DNA from: a virus
Length of the DNA: 42,111 bases
IMG/VR virus record: IMGVR_UViG_3300020477_000055
Span: 1-42,111 of that record
Direction: 5' to 3' (one strand)
Of the stretch, positions 7,195 through 15,161 are shown piece after piece. How positions within the stretch are numbered: position 1 is the first letter of the stretch; each line of letters begins with the position of its first letter. Both the position numbers and the translations under genes were made by a program. The notes below the pieces were generated by a model. The model was not told the origin of the DNA, searched no databases, and saw only the letters and a list, made by a program, of their open reading frames with translations.

Positions 7195-8897
7195 CAATAA
7201 CCCCCTCCATCAGTAAATAAAGGCACATTGGTGTCATAATACACTGGGCCACTTTTAAGAAAATACCTATCAGGGTCTATTACGTCTTTCATTGCCCCTT
7301 TAAGGCCGTCCTTACCTGTATATTCATGGTATGCGAATATGCTCTGCTCACACTCATCAGTAACAAAAAACCTCGGACTATTCATAACATTAATACTCTC
7401 TGAGTCATCAAAATCCATATAATCATTAATCATCTGAATGCCTTCATCAATGGAGCCACCGTCTGCACGGAGCCACACCATTGATGGGCCTATATTCTGT
7501 CCATCTTTCTGCTGAATATCCTCCATTAAGGAAATTATAGAAGTTCCCTCTTCCGCAGAAGGTACTTCTGCACCCCCCATGCGGGGGTCAATATACCTGG
7601 CTGCTATATCCTCAGCATTCTTACCGTCCCACTCACCAAGCTCCTCATTCCACTTCCAGCCCTCCAGCTCCAGTATTAACCGCTTATAACCAACAATACT
7701 ACGGCCCTGTTCGTTTGTCTGAGCCGGGCCAGGAGAACCATCAGGCTTCTCGCTGGGTAAAGCCCATTCACCGTATATCCTTCTATCGGGCCATTCCCGA
7801 TACAAAAACACCCGCCCAATTTCATCAACCAGATACCATTTTATAAACCAATTCTTTAATCCTGCCGGGTCACACGAACAGTACCGCGTCCCCTCTTTCG
7901 GTACTTTGTTAGGGGGTATGACATGAACAGCCTCATCGAACTTGGCAAACGTGTTGCCATCCAATTTTTCGGCCCAACCATAGGCCCGAATCTTAATTTC
8001 TGAAGATGGTTTCCCATCGAGCATTTTCTTGATGTTCTCATAACCTCCGTAAGGGTTGTCCTCTGAAAAGAAAGTCATTGCCCTGGCGTTCTTGCGATAG
8101 GGCTGCATAACATAAGGCATTGTGCCAACTGGACAATTCTGGACATTAACCGTATCAGGCAATAACTCCGAATGCCTGGTCTTAATCACACTTGAACCAG
8201 CAATATAATCTTTCACCGTCATGCTGTACCCCTTCACTGGGGTAAAGGTGATTACTAATTTCCCTTGGCGAGTAACAATACGAAACCGCAATGTTTCGAG
8301 CCAGGTGAGCGGGACAAGCTCATCGCACCATATCAAGTCGCATTCACCGCCCTCCAAAACCCGAATATCCTGTGTGTAGTTCAGGAATCGGCACCTGGAT
8401 CCATTGGGCAACACAAACACCTGCTCGCTAAACCCGTTTTTCACGGTAAAGGATACATTCGCTACCTGACCCCTTTTCCCCATAGCCCTCCACTGCGGGG
8501 GCAAGTAGCGGCGGACCACGGGTTGCTGTAATTCAATGGAGGATGGCAAGGAACTATGAAGGCACCACACTACGGCATTCTCCTTCTGTGTAAGTGTTTC
8601 GCTAACCAACTTGGCAGCCCATTCAGTTTTCCCGGCACGATTCCCTCCCAGAACTAAAAGCTCATCTGCCTCAGTTAATTGGCTTCTAGCTTCTTTCCAG
8701 CACTCCAATTCAAATCCGTAATTCAATGGGTCCTCTTTTGCGAGAGCTATGGACTTTTCCCGTCTCTGAAGGAAGTCCATGACAAAATCAACACCCTTTG
8801 ACTGAAGTAGGGTTTCAATCTCTAAATCAGATAGAGCCGGAATCATTGCGTCCGGTGTCTGATTAAATTTATTGGTCGCAATAGACGGTATCATCAT
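7194..8897 (-). CDS. terL: Large terminase subunit (packaging ATPase/nuclease)
   Basis: 567 residues from the ATG at 8895-8897, chosen because GGGAGGAG lies just before it. A longer reading from 8924 would overlap the primase gene more. Walker A is GGNRAGKT at about residue 83 and Walker B is CDLIWCDE near 185. The C-terminal nuclease domain begins near residue 339 with SCDPAG, whose Asp is the expected metal ligand. The GGNRAGKT form is typical of podovirus terminases. It cuts concatemeric DNA and drives it into the prohead through the portal. The mode of end formation cannot be read from the sequence. It overlaps the primase-helicase gene by 29 bp. Confidence 0.92.
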   Translation of the reverse strand: MMIPSIATNKFNQTPDAMIPALSDLEIETLLQSKGVDFVMDFLQRREKSIALAKEDPLNYGFELECWKEARSQLTEADELLVLGGNRAGKTEWAAKLVSETLTQKENAVVWCLHSSLPSSIELQQPVVRRYLPPQWRAMGKRGQVANVSFTVKNGFSEQVFVLPNGSRCRFLNYTQDIRVLEGGECDLIWCDELVPLTWLETLRFRIVTRQGKLVITFTPVKGYSMTVKDYIAGSSVIKTRHSELLPDTVNVQNCPVGTMPYVMQPYRKNARAMTFFSEDNPYGGYENIKKMLDGKPSSEIKIRAYGWAEKLDGNTFAKFDEAVHVIPPNKVPKEGTRYCSCDPAGLKNWFIKWYLVDEIGRVFLYREWPDRRIYGEWALPSEKPDGSPGPAQTNEQGRSIVGYKRLILELEGWKWNEELGEWDGKNAEDIAARYIDPRMGGAEVPSAEEGTSIISLMEDIQQKDGQNIGPSMVWLRADGGSIDEGIQMINDYMDFDDSESINVMNSPRFFVTDECEQSIFAYHEYTGKDGLKGAMKDVIDPDRYFLKSGPVYYDTNVPLFTDGGGY

Positions 8898-10497
8898 CAA
8901 GCTCCTCCCAGCAAACCCCCTCAACCGAATGCCTTAACATCACCTCTTCCTGCTCAACACGCCTTCCACGCTTGGCAAAGGTAAGACAAAAATTACCATT
9001 TCTAGGCTTTAGTAGACAAACCGCACGAGCCCAATTAACCAGCTCAGCACTACCAAACATGTCATAAGACTGCCAACTACCTGCATATTCATGCTCCCTG
9101 GGCTTCGTGGTGTGGTGAATCACCATCCAAACCACTCCCGTTCTTGCGCTGATAGGATTAAGGCCCTCCCTTAAAAACCTACTACAAACCTCCTGCGAAC
9201 AAACATCACCACCAATGTATGAGAACAGTGGATCTATCCAGCAAACATCAGGCTTATGCTTTTCAATAATCTTATTAAGCATTGAAATAAACCTGTCCCC
9301 GGCGAATGCGGTGCAATGAATAATGCTTATATTCTTATCCAGTAAGTCAGGCTCATTAATCCCAAGACCAGCTTCAACGCCAAGCACTTCTTCAGCCAGG
9401 TCCCCTTTATCATTCTCTGCCTGTATAATTAAAGACTTTAACGGCCTGGAACATCTAACACCAAACGCGGTCTGGCCGGTTGCCCAAAGCATGGCCATTT
9501 GCATGGCGAGAGCTGACTTGCCAATACCGGACGGACCGGAAAGAACACAGGACCCTCCCTCACAGAGCCACCTGCTACCGAGTAAGGAGGTTTTGTCCCC
9601 TCGGTTAAGATACCCGCGCAAGTGGGATAACTTCATTGTTGGCCCCGCAGAGAGGCTTTCCATGTGTTCAATCCAGCCATCCCAGTCAGGTAAACCGATT
9701 TTAATGGCCAGCAAATCCTGGGTTTTCCCGTTACGATTTGCGCCCGGCAATCTGGACAACCTACCGGGGTTCTTATTCTTTGTATCCAGATTGTAGTTTG
9801 AAAAATAATCGTAAACAGTATCAACACGCTCATCATATTCCTCGCGTGTCAACGCATCCACCCGCACCCAGGCATGCAGGCTTTTACCTCCACTATAAAT
9901 CACCGCAGTAACCGGAAGCTTGCTTTGCTCTATAAGTTTCCACTGAACATTAATAGGCTCATCATCAAACTCGACCAAACAATGCCTGTAACTGGTAACA
10001 TCAACATCCTTTATCCCCCCATCCATAGGGTTGATGGCAATAAAGGTCCCATTATCATCAAGCTCAAGAACACCTGGAGACTCAACCAACTCCTCACATG
10101 AATGTAAAATACCCGCACCCTGTGGGCGGCCATCAGTTCCATTTCCACGACAGACACGGATACGCTCCCCCTCAGAAAACGCAGCCCTTACAAGTTTGGC
10201 TATAGGTTCCTGCTTAGGGGAGGGCATCCGCTTCCTTGTCGGCACCAGCTCAATCGGCTTATAGCTTCGGGAGGTAGCGGGTTCCCTGGCCGTTCGAGCA
10301 TAGGCACTTTGAATTGTCCCAATTAACTCCGCTGCCCCAAGGCCGGAGCTGGCACCTGCTGGTCCCAGTAAATCAAATGCCTCTTTATTATTCATACCGG
10401 AATCACGCAACTGACAAGCTGCATTAAATAACTCCTCATTACGGTTCCCCTTGGACGCACCGTTTGAGATGAAATCAGCGGTCCTTGAAGGAATCAT
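8869..10497 (-). CDS. Primase-helicase (prim-pol-like plus RepA/RecA-type ATPase)
   Basis: 542 residues in two parts. The primase-like half has VEFDDEP near residue 172, SGGKSLHAW near 200 and the RLSRLPGANRNGK pattern near 245. These together mark the AEP/RepB-type primase fold (acidic metal site, S-x-x-H site and the arginine loop). The second half is a RecA-fold ATPase of the RepA/AAA_25 type, with Walker A GPSGIGKS near 320-328, AEND after the next strand, and Walker B CWIDPLFSYIGGD near 414. It would prime and unwind phage DNA. No DNA polymerase is encoded in the window, so the host replisome must finish the job. An N-terminal helical segment may be a PriCT-like or loading domain. Confidence 0.88.
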   Translation of the reverse strand: MIPSRTADFISNGASKGNRNEELFNAACQLRDSGMNNKEAFDLLGPAGASSGLGAAELIGTIQSAYARTAREPATSRSYKPIELVPTRKRMPSPKQEPIAKLVRAAFSEGERIRVCRGNGTDGRPQGAGILHSCEELVESPGVLELDDNGTFIAINPMDGGIKDVDVTSYRHCLVEFDDEPINVQWKLIEQSKLPVTAVIYSGGKSLHAWVRVDALTREEYDERVDTVYDYFSNYNLDTKNKNPGRLSRLPGANRNGKTQDLLAIKIGLPDWDGWIEHMESLSAGPTMKLSHLRGYLNRGDKTSLLGSRWLCEGGSCVLSGPSGIGKSALAMQMAMLWATGQTAFGVRCSRPLKSLIIQAENDKGDLAEEVLGVEAGLGINEPDLLDKNISIIHCTAFAGDRFISMLNKIIEKHKPDVCWIDPLFSYIGGDVCSQEVCSRFLREGLNPISARTGVVWMVIHHTTKPREHEYAGSWQSYDMFGSAELVNWARAVCLLKPRNGNFCLTFAKRGRRVEQEEVMLRHSVEGVCWEELDDDTVYCDQ

Positions 10498-10705
10498 TTC
10501 TACGGGGCCTACAGTAACCGGATAAAGAGTTTAGTGTTGCGTCAATAGCTAAATCAACCTCAGTACACTGCTTGCAGAGTGGTTCCTGAAACTCCATATC
10601 ATACCACCTGCACAACCCCACGCGGCCACAAATGCCGCATGGTCTGTGCAGGGGTATCAGGAATGTCTTTATTCCTTTTGAATGAATGAAACCCACGGAA
10701 CTCAT
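10475..10705 (-). CDS. Small zinc-ribbon protein
   Basis: 76 residues with two Cys pairs, CGIC at about residues 23-26 and CKQC at about 44-47, plus a further Cys between them. This is a treble-clef or zinc-ribbon pattern. The tail is basic (CRPRRNDSFKDR). It overlaps the primase-helicase start by 23 bp and follows the DUF669 gene by 4 bp, so it belongs to the replication block. A DNA-binding or primase-accessory role is plausible; the specific function is not recognised. Confidence 0.7.
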   Translation of the reverse strand: MSSVGFIHSKGIKTFLIPLHRPCGICGRVGLCRWYDMEFQEPLCKQCTEVDLAIDATLNSLSGYCRPRRNDSFKDR

Positions 10706-10709
10706 TATA

Positions 10710-11096
10710 TCAGAAAGGCTCTGATACTGAGAATCGTTTTATATCGTTTCTCTTTTTGTCGTTGTATTCCTTAATCTCCACCTCACCCGCAACCTTTTTT
10801 CCCACCAAATTACCGGCCACATACTCCTCATTAATATCCAGAGCCTGCCCCTCAGTAATCTCACAACCAGCCGCTTTGAGTAATGACTTTATTTTCCACC
10901 CCGCTGCGGGCGTGAAAAACAGCTTTGTCCATACTCGACGACTATCATTCACCTCACGGAGCTGAATCTCCATGACATCATTTCCATTTTGAGTTTGGCT
11001 AAATTCAGCGCCAATAATCTCAAAGTTATACTTCCCCTCTGCGAGAGGCTCCCTGGAGACTTGCTCCTTATCTGCTGGTAATACGATGCTAGGCAT
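10710..11096 (-). CDS. DUF669-type probable ssDNA-binding protein
   Basis: 128 residues from the ATG at 11094-11096, preceded by AAAGGGA at good spacing. A longer in-frame reading extends upstream into the neighbouring gene without a better start. The pattern EGKYNFEIIGAEFSQTQNGN, then MEIQLREV, WTKLFF, KSLLKAAG, and VGKKVAGEVEIKEYNDKKRN matches the DUF669 family, phage proteins found beside annealing proteins and nucleases and thought to bind single-stranded DNA in place of SSB. It overlaps the C-terminal nuclease-half gene by 8 bp. The role is inferred from family context. Confidence 0.78.
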   Translation of the reverse strand: MPSIVLPADKEQVSREPLAEGKYNFEIIGAEFSQTQNGNDVMEIQLREVNDSRRVWTKLFFTPAAGWKIKSLLKAAGCEITEGQALDINEEYVAGNLVGKKVAGEVEIKEYNDKKRNDIKRFSVSEPF

Positions 11097-11592
11097 CTCG
11101 TTTTCCCTTTCGTAGGTATGTTGTTGTTTTGTTTTCTCCGACTGCCTTTGAAACAAGGGTATAGCCTTCAGGCACCTCACCATCTCGGGCCGCAGCAAGG
11201 GCATCTCTCTTGACACCTTCAGCCCAGGCAGCGGCCTTAGTGGCCGCATCGAGCTTCCTGCCCATATCCTCACAGTCGAAATCTTCCTTAATAATTATTT
11301 TAACCATTTCAGTAAGCGCCGAACACTTGCCCCGACGAGAACACCAATTGCAATAATCGCATGGAGTTTCCTTCTTATCCGGGCTCTTGACGGAATCAAC
11401 GATACGAAAGACAACATCTTCTGCCTCTTCCCTGGTAATCGTGTAAACATCCGCGTCCTTATACTTACTATAAACCAAGTGAACCTCACATTTGCGCTCA
11501 TTATATTTTTGCATAAGCCCCAATGCGTAAAAAGCCATCTGCGGTCTATAATTGCGCTTCTGCCCTGTCTTTAAGTCAAATAGTCTTACCAT
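11089..11592 (-). CDS. PD-(D/E)XK (Cas4/RecB-like) exonuclease, C-terminal half
   Basis: 167 residues. It begins MVRLFDLKTG, placing the D-x-K catalytic pair of the PD-(D/E)XK nuclease at residues 6-8. It continues YRPQMAFYALGL, the QxxxY motif of Cas4/AddB/lambda-exonuclease-like enzymes. CDYC-NWC ... C near residues 78-90 resembles the iron-sulfur Cys cluster of this family. The upstream half of the fold (RGTxxH and the first acidic residue) is missing here but is encoded at 13165-13491, four genes upstream. GAAGAGGA before the ATG gives it its own ribosome-binding site. The last 50 residues form a helical Ala/Lys-rich tail ending in a beta hairpin. Together with the other half and the ERF protein it would resect DNA for annealing. 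Confidence 0.78.
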   Translation of the reverse strand: MVRLFDLKTGQKRNYRPQMAFYALGLMQKYNERKCEVHLVYSKYKDADVYTITREEAEDVVFRIVDSVKSPDKKETPCDYCNWCSRRGKCSALTEMVKIIIKEDFDCEDMGRKLDAATKAAAWAEGVKRDALAAARDGEVPEGYTLVSKAVGENKTTTYLRKGKRDA

Positions 11593-11938
11593 TAAAAATC
11601 CTCTTCAAAGGCAGCAAGTAACCCCTGCTGCCCATTTGGTCCCCACCGTTAACAATAGTAGTGTTAACGCAGAGCTCTCTTAATTTATCCTTACTCAATA
11701 TAAAATACATCCCATTATCAAGGTGGAACGTCCACCAGTCAGCCGCAGTGGTTTCGATTCCACTTGGATTCCCCTTGTACTCAAACTCAACAAACAGGTT
11801 GCCGGTATTCAGGGCCATCCTGTCAGACTTCACCTCATGGAATCCGGTAAGCATCTTGGCAACCAATCGCTCGCACTCCTTTCCATACCGCAGGTCAATA
11901 TCAAACTGCGGGTGATAACCGTCAGGTATATTAACCAT
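11576..11938 (-). CDS. Probable PD-(D/E)XK-type nuclease
   Basis: 120 residues. The sequence YGKECERLVAKML, then GNLFVEFEYKGNPSGIETTA and DWWTF, fits a small restriction-like nuclease: an N-terminal helix with Glu, then a strand with E-x-E-x-K, and a conserved GI-x-TT-x-ADWW region. This arrangement occurs in phage proteins annotated as endonuclease-like. It overlaps the downstream nuclease half by 17 bp and the upstream gene by 8 bp. The catalytic assignment rests on the E-x-K pattern alone, so a non-catalytic relative is possible. Confidence 0.68.
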   Translation of the reverse strand: MVNIPDGYHPQFDIDLRYGKECERLVAKMLTGFHEVKSDRMALNTGNLFVEFEYKGNPSGIETTAADWWTFHLDNGMYFILSKDKLRELCVNTTIVNGGDQMGSRGYLLPLKRIFNGKTI

Positions 11939-12152
11939 GCAACTTCACCTCACCCTTAGTTTCTATCCAAACCCTGGCACCACACTTCAGCGGCTTATCA
12001 GGGCTATACACTACACGGCATGGGCCGAGAATATCGACCTCATGCGCGTAGGTATTACTCTTGTAGTTCTTCACTGTTAGAACCGGCTCCCTCTCGCCCG
12101 TCTTATGATTGCTCTTAATAACGTGCTGGTTAACATGAACTATGGTTTTCAA
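11931..12152 (-). CDS. Conserved small phage protein, unknown function
   Basis: 73 residues, starting at TTG (12150-12152) that overlaps the preceding stop (TTGA). The protein is beta-rich (TIVHVNQHVIKSN, then EPVLTVKNYKSN, then CRVVYSPDKPLKCGARVWIE). It has no catalytic motif. Similar short proteins occur in replication blocks of many tailed phages, without known function. It is one of four genes that separate the two halves of the exonuclease. Confidence 0.68.
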   Translation of the reverse strand: MKTIVHVNQHVIKSNHKTGEREPVLTVKNYKSNTYAHEVDILGPCRVVYSPDKPLKCGARVWIETKGEVKLHG

Positions 12153-12352
12153 TCCCTTAACATCCCCTCGGATCTAAGCTCCATCAGCCTCCACATTTTA
12201 TCTATAGGCAATCTAAGCCTATAATTCGTGTTCTTCGGCCAGGCCTCAATATGGGTGGGATGAACCTCAATACAGATAACCCTATCGCGGCCAGCATCCC
12301 TGATTGTGACGGCAGTTTCCCTGGTAAAGGGCTTATTAATCTTTGTAGGCAT
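12149..12352 (-). CDS. Small conserved phage protein, unknown function
   Basis: 67 residues with ATG at 12350-12352 overlapping the stop of the upstream gene by one base (TAATG). The first part is beta-rich (ETAVTIRDAGRDRVICIEVH), and the end is basic and helical (LPIDKMWRLMELRSEGMLRD). No domain is recognised. Tight coupling on both sides shows it is a real gene of the recombination block. Confidence 0.62.
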   Translation of the reverse strand: MPTKINKPFTRETAVTIRDAGRDRVICIEVHPTHIEAWPKNTNYRLRLPIDKMWRLMELRSEGMLRD

Positions 12353-13161
12353 TAGTTTTGGCCAAGGTTCCCTGTCATAAGACTATTAAGCTTTTCCTTT
12401 ATGAGGGCTGGCAACTTCGTGTGAATGTTCAGGGTATGCTTGTGCTGCACCCTAACCTCACCGCAGAAGGCCAGGTTGTCACAAACAAACGGAGCCTCAG
12501 CCAGCAGAAAACCAGCACGGAACTTCATCCTATTGCTATTCCTGAGCCCTATAACATAGCGACTATCCTTATCCTCACTAAACAACTTCTCCTGCTGCTC
12601 TGAAACAGGAGGGAGTGTTCTTAAAACCATATCCATAAACGCATTGCTACGGCTTGCGATTCGATTCAATACAGAGAAATCACTTGCAGCTCTACCCATC
12701 TTTTTCTGGTTTACATGGGTAAAAGCCTGCACTAAACGATTAGCGTCCCACTTATCCTGAAACGCCTCCCTTTGAGCATCACTCTCACTATTAAAATATT
12801 CGTCAGCAACAGCCTTCATCATTGAAACAGGCATAACACCCCTCCTTACAGCATGAACCATCTGAGTACAACCTGCACTAGGACTGTAGGGGCTCCTTAA
12901 ACGGTCCCTTACGTTTTCCATATACGGCAACTCAACATTCTTAGGCAGCTCTATAAGCCCAAACAGGTCCTCACCGTCCGGGGTGAGGCCGTACTGGCCT
13001 TCACCGGCTTCAATACCCAAATCACTTAACGCACCTCTTGTCATATCAATAAACTCACCGTGGTCCAGTGGTTCATGTGTCAGGCTCTTTGCTGTAGCCC
13101 TAACGGCCCTAACGGCCTTCTCTGATGCGGTACTCGCACCGCAGTGTAATAATAATCCCAT
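12352..13161 (-). CDS. DUF932 family protein
   Basis: 269 residues. The second half carries YVIGLRNSNRMKFRAGFLLA, then FVCDNLAFCGEVRVQHKHT, the core signature of the DUF932/TIGR03299 family found in phages and plasmids (conserved GLRNS-x-D/N and the Cys/Asn-rich strand). The family is unassigned, but its members lie in recombination and replication blocks. Here it lies between the two halves of the PD-(D/E)XK nuclease, 3 bp after the first half. A DNA-repair or recombination role is guilt by association. Confidence 0.78.
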   Translation of the reverse strand: MGLLLHCGASTASEKAVRAVRATAKSLTHEPLDHGEFIDMTRGALSDLGIEAGEGQYGLTPDGEDLFGLIELPKNVELPYMENVRDRLRSPYSPSAGCTQMVHAVRRGVMPVSMMKAVADEYFNSESDAQREAFQDKWDANRLVQAFTHVNQKKMGRAASDFSVLNRIASRSNAFMDMVLRTLPPVSEQQEKLFSEDKDSRYVIGLRNSNRMKFRAGFLLAEAPFVCDNLAFCGEVRVQHKHTLNIHTKLPALIKEKLNSLMTGNLGQN

Positions 13162-13164
13162 ACT

Positions 13165-13491
13165 CTATTTCTCCAATTCATGTGCATCGGCGTGGCCGAA
13201 GCTAATTTCTGTTTTATTGTCTCTATCTTTTACACTAACCAACTCCTCAACTATTACCCCGCCAGGCACCTTCCGTTTCTTAGTGATGTAGGCTAAAGCC
13301 CACAGCATTTCTTCCATATCCTCACCCTGCAGTGAGTGAGGCATACCAACACCCTGTAGGGCCGCACCAAGGCACTCATGTATTATGGTGCCCCTCTCCG
13401 CAGCGGGTGTGCTTGCGGAATCGGACTTGTAACAGGGACACTGCAAAAGCGCAGGGGCACTGGACGGGGGTAAATCTTTATGATGCTGCAT
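13165..13491 (-). CDS. PD-(D/E)XK (Cas4/RecB-like) exonuclease, N-terminal half
   Basis: 108 residues from the ATG at 13489-13491, which overlaps the ERF gene by 14 bp. It has LPPSSAPALLQCPCYKSDSA, then AAERGTIIHECLGAAL, the N-terminal pattern of Cas4/RecB-type nucleases (Cys in the first helix, R-G-T-x-x-H). Near the end comes GHADAHEL, where the Asp matches the first catalytic acid. It then stops at TAG just where the family continues with the D-x-K strand. That continuation is encoded as a separate gene at 11089-11592. The two products could reassociate into one enzyme. A longer reading upstream is open but overlaps the ERF gene more and has no family match. Confidence 0.75.
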   Translation of the reverse strand: MQHHKDLPPSSAPALLQCPCYKSDSASTPAAERGTIIHECLGAALQGVGMPHSLQGEDMEEMLWALAYITKKRKVPGGVIVEELVSVKDRDNKTEISFGHADAHELEK

Positions 13492-14077
13492 GAGCCTCAA
13501 CCTTGGCTTTGAAGTCATCAAACTTAGTAGCCACCTTCTTATTATTGGCAGCAGTAAGATTCTGCCATGTCTGGCCTTCCTTAATAAAACCAATGCTCTT
13601 CAGGTAAGCATTAACCTTGTCAGCATTTACAACAAAATACTCCTCCAGTGGAGCGGGCTTGCCTGATGCTTTTGCTCCATCATCATCGGCAACAGGTAAA
13701 CCCAGAATAGACATATAAGCATACCTGCGAGCATAAGTAAGAGCCCCACCCATATCCTGGCTTGTTTTCTTTCCACCCGGCTCAACAGGCAGTGTACCTT
13801 TAATATTCTGGCCACTCGCATGGCCGAGTATTGTTTCAAGCAAAACACTCTTATCAGGTAGTGTTTGTGTGGGTTGGATAACACATAAATTGTTTTCCTT
13901 TAACGGCGCTTGTGCGGCTTCAATAACCCCGGCTATATCCGCATATTTATACGTATATCCCTGTTTCGTTTTCAGGGCAGCTTTAAGCTGTCCCTGAAAC
14001 TTACTTACTGCTGTAAACAGCTTATCAAAGCCATTACCATTATCCTGCACTTTGTCTTGCACTTCTTCCATACTCAT
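13478..14077 (-). CDS. erf: ERF-family single-strand annealing protein
   Basis: 199 residues. The core (YTYKYADIAGVIEAAQAPLK, then LLETILGHASGQNIKGTLPV, then QDMGGALTYARRYAYMSILG) is the ERF superfamily signature, including the G-x-x-x-TYARRYA motif. Such proteins form rings on single-stranded DNA and anneal complementary strands during recombination and genome circularisation, as P22 Erf does. The C-terminal 50 residues are a small Lys-rich domain. It lies between the Hjc-like resolvase (overlap of 4 bp) and the nuclease half, which completes the usual SSAP-exonuclease pairing. Confidence 0.9.
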   Translation of the reverse strand: MSMEEVQDKVQDNGNGFDKLFTAVSKFQGQLKAALKTKQGYTYKYADIAGVIEAAQAPLKENNLCVIQPTQTLPDKSVLLETILGHASGQNIKGTLPVEPGGKKTSQDMGGALTYARRYAYMSILGLPVADDDGAKASGKPAPLEEYFVVNADKVNAYLKSIGFIKEGQTWQNLTAANNKKVATKFDDFKAKVEAHAAS

Positions 14078-14400
14078 TCCTTTACTGGTGGGTAAACAGC
14101 CTTCACTAATTCAGCCCAATCATTAGCCCTCATAGTAACCAGCGGTTCAGTTCTATTCTTCCGGTGATAAACAACCGGCACTTTACTCTCTGGAGCTTCT
14201 TCAGCGGCCTGCTCCATAGCCTTATATAAATTCAATGCTTCCCGCAGCTTCACCTCTATATGATAAGGAATCCCTGTTATCACATCGGGACTATCAGCAG
14301 TTCCCTTAAACTGTTGACCCCTGCGGGCTTCCCACCCGTGGGACCGCAGCCAGTGCGCACACTCCAATTCACCACGCTTACCCTTCTGCCTGGAGTTCAT
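14074..14400 (-). CDS. Hjc-like/PD-(D/E)XK Holliday junction resolvase
   Basis: 108 residues from the ATG at 14398-14400, preceded by CGGAGGAC at good spacing. The N-terminus KGKRGELECAHWLRSHGWEA carries the G-x-x-x-E of the first helix. SPDVITGIPYHIEVKLREA then gives the P-D and E-x-K catalytic residues of archaeal-Hjc-type and related nucleases. The length fits the family (110-140). It would resolve branched recombination intermediates before packaging. It overlaps the downstream ERF gene by 4 bp and the upstream gene by 23 bp. Confidence 0.82.
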   Translation of the reverse strand: MNSRQKGKRGELECAHWLRSHGWEARRGQQFKGTADSPDVITGIPYHIEVKLREALNLYKAMEQAAEEAPESKVPVVYHRKNRTEPLVTMRANDWAELVKAVYPPVKE

Positions 14401-14665
14401 TGTAGTCCTCCGGTTCCAACTTCCTCTTGATGGCTTCCACATCCATCTCTAAACCACCCAGCTCTGCGGCGATTTCCACGCCGCCTTGCCAGAAGAACCA
14501 CACTGCTGAGCTCACATCTGTTATCTTCGCATTCTTCACCCGGACCTTTTGACCAGCCACTACCCGACCCCTCACAATCAGGCCATGCCTCTGGAATACC
14601 CGGTAATCCTCGTAGGCAACGAGAATCAGGTCTACCATTAGCTCCCTTATACTTTCCTCTACCAT
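14378..14665 (-). CDS. Hypothetical protein
   Basis: 95 residues, a two-helix start (SIRELMVDLILVAYEDYRVF) followed by a short beta and helix region (SSAVWFFWQGGVEIAAELGG) and an acidic tail. No motif is recognised. The gene overlaps its upstream neighbour by 7 bp, and the resolvase start lies inside its last 23 bp. It is part of an unbroken chain of early genes. Confidence 0.68.
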   Translation of the reverse strand: MVEESIRELMVDLILVAYEDYRVFQRHGLIVRGRVVAGQKVRVKNAKITDVSSAVWFFWQGGVEIAAELGGLEMDVEAIKRKLEPEDYNELQAEG

Positions 14666-15078
14666 CTACCAACATAACGCGGACCTCTTCCCTCTTTTAT
14701 CCAACCATCTCCATCTCTCCTCACAGTTAAAGTCATCGGTTTGCCTGTAGTCAGATAAGGACAATAATTACTATTATCCCTAACCCTCACCCAAGTAGTC
14801 TTACCCTCTTCATCAACACAAAGCAGAACACGCTTGTTCTGAAACCCACTGCGCTTAACTGTTACCTCTTTATACTCCTTATCCTTAAAGTAAAACCCCT
14901 CAGGAATCTCTCTTAACCCAAGCTTCTCCTCAATAATCCGCACCCCGTCTGCGGTGTAGGTTATCTTCCCCTTAACCTTACCCCAGTCTCTCCCCTCTTC
15001 CATCTCCCTGCGGAACTCACGAAGTACACTCCTTGGCACTCCAAGCTTCTCAGCCAATTCCTTCTCGTTAGTCGTCAT
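14659..15078 (-). CDS. HTH-domain protein of unknown function
   Basis: 139 residues from the ATG at 15076-15078, which overlaps the stop of a 28-codon gene as ATGA and has GGGAAGGA upstream. A GTG at 15105 in the same frame would add nine residues but has no better site. The N-terminus (EKELAEKLGVPRSVLREFRR) is a helix-turn-helix. A WGKVKGKITYTADGVRIIEE segment resembles the wing region of phage antirepressor-like proteins. The C-terminus is beta-rich and basic (VLLCVDEEGKTTWVRVRDN, then PMTLTVRRDGDGWI). A regulatory or DNA-binding role is likely; the target is unknown. Confidence 0.72.
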   Translation of the reverse strand: MTTNEKELAEKLGVPRSVLREFRREMEEGRDWGKVKGKITYTADGVRIIEEKLGLREIPEGFYFKDKEYKEVTVKRSGFQNKRVLLCVDEEGKTTWVRVRDNSNYCPYLTTGKPMTLTVRRDGDGWIKEGRGPRYVGRW

Positions 15079-15161
15079 AAACTCAATATCCTTCCCGCAA
15101 TCCACGCAAACACGGCTGCGGTAATTAATGCCAATACAAAGCTCTCAGTTTCGGCTCGCAT
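15075..15161 (-). CDS. 28-residue single-membrane-segment peptide
   Basis: The reading MRAETESFVLALITAAVF continues AWIAGRILSL to a TGA, with one strong transmembrane helix (about residues 8-27). The start has an excellent Shine-Dalgarno sequence (GAGGAGG, six bases upstream). It begins 17 bp inside the end of the 15145-15432 gene and overlaps the next gene's ATG as ATGA. Good ribosome site, coupled start and a hydrophobic sequence together support a real gene below usual length cutoffs. Function is unknown; a membrane toxin, superinfection or lysis-control peptide is possible. Confidence 0.68.
   Translation of the reverse strand: MRAETESFVLALITAAVFAWIAGRILSL

Noticed and set aside
7194-8897. 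Terminal repeat or cos site beside the terminase
   Set aside because: No direct repeat of the window ends and no cos-like motif could be recognised by eye, so packaging mode is left open.
13491-13593. An N-terminal extension of the nuclease N-half up to 13593
   Set aside because: The added residues are basic and hydrophobic out-of-frame translation of the ERF gene and match no nuclease family. The ATG at 13489-13491 starts right before the conserved SS-x-L pattern.
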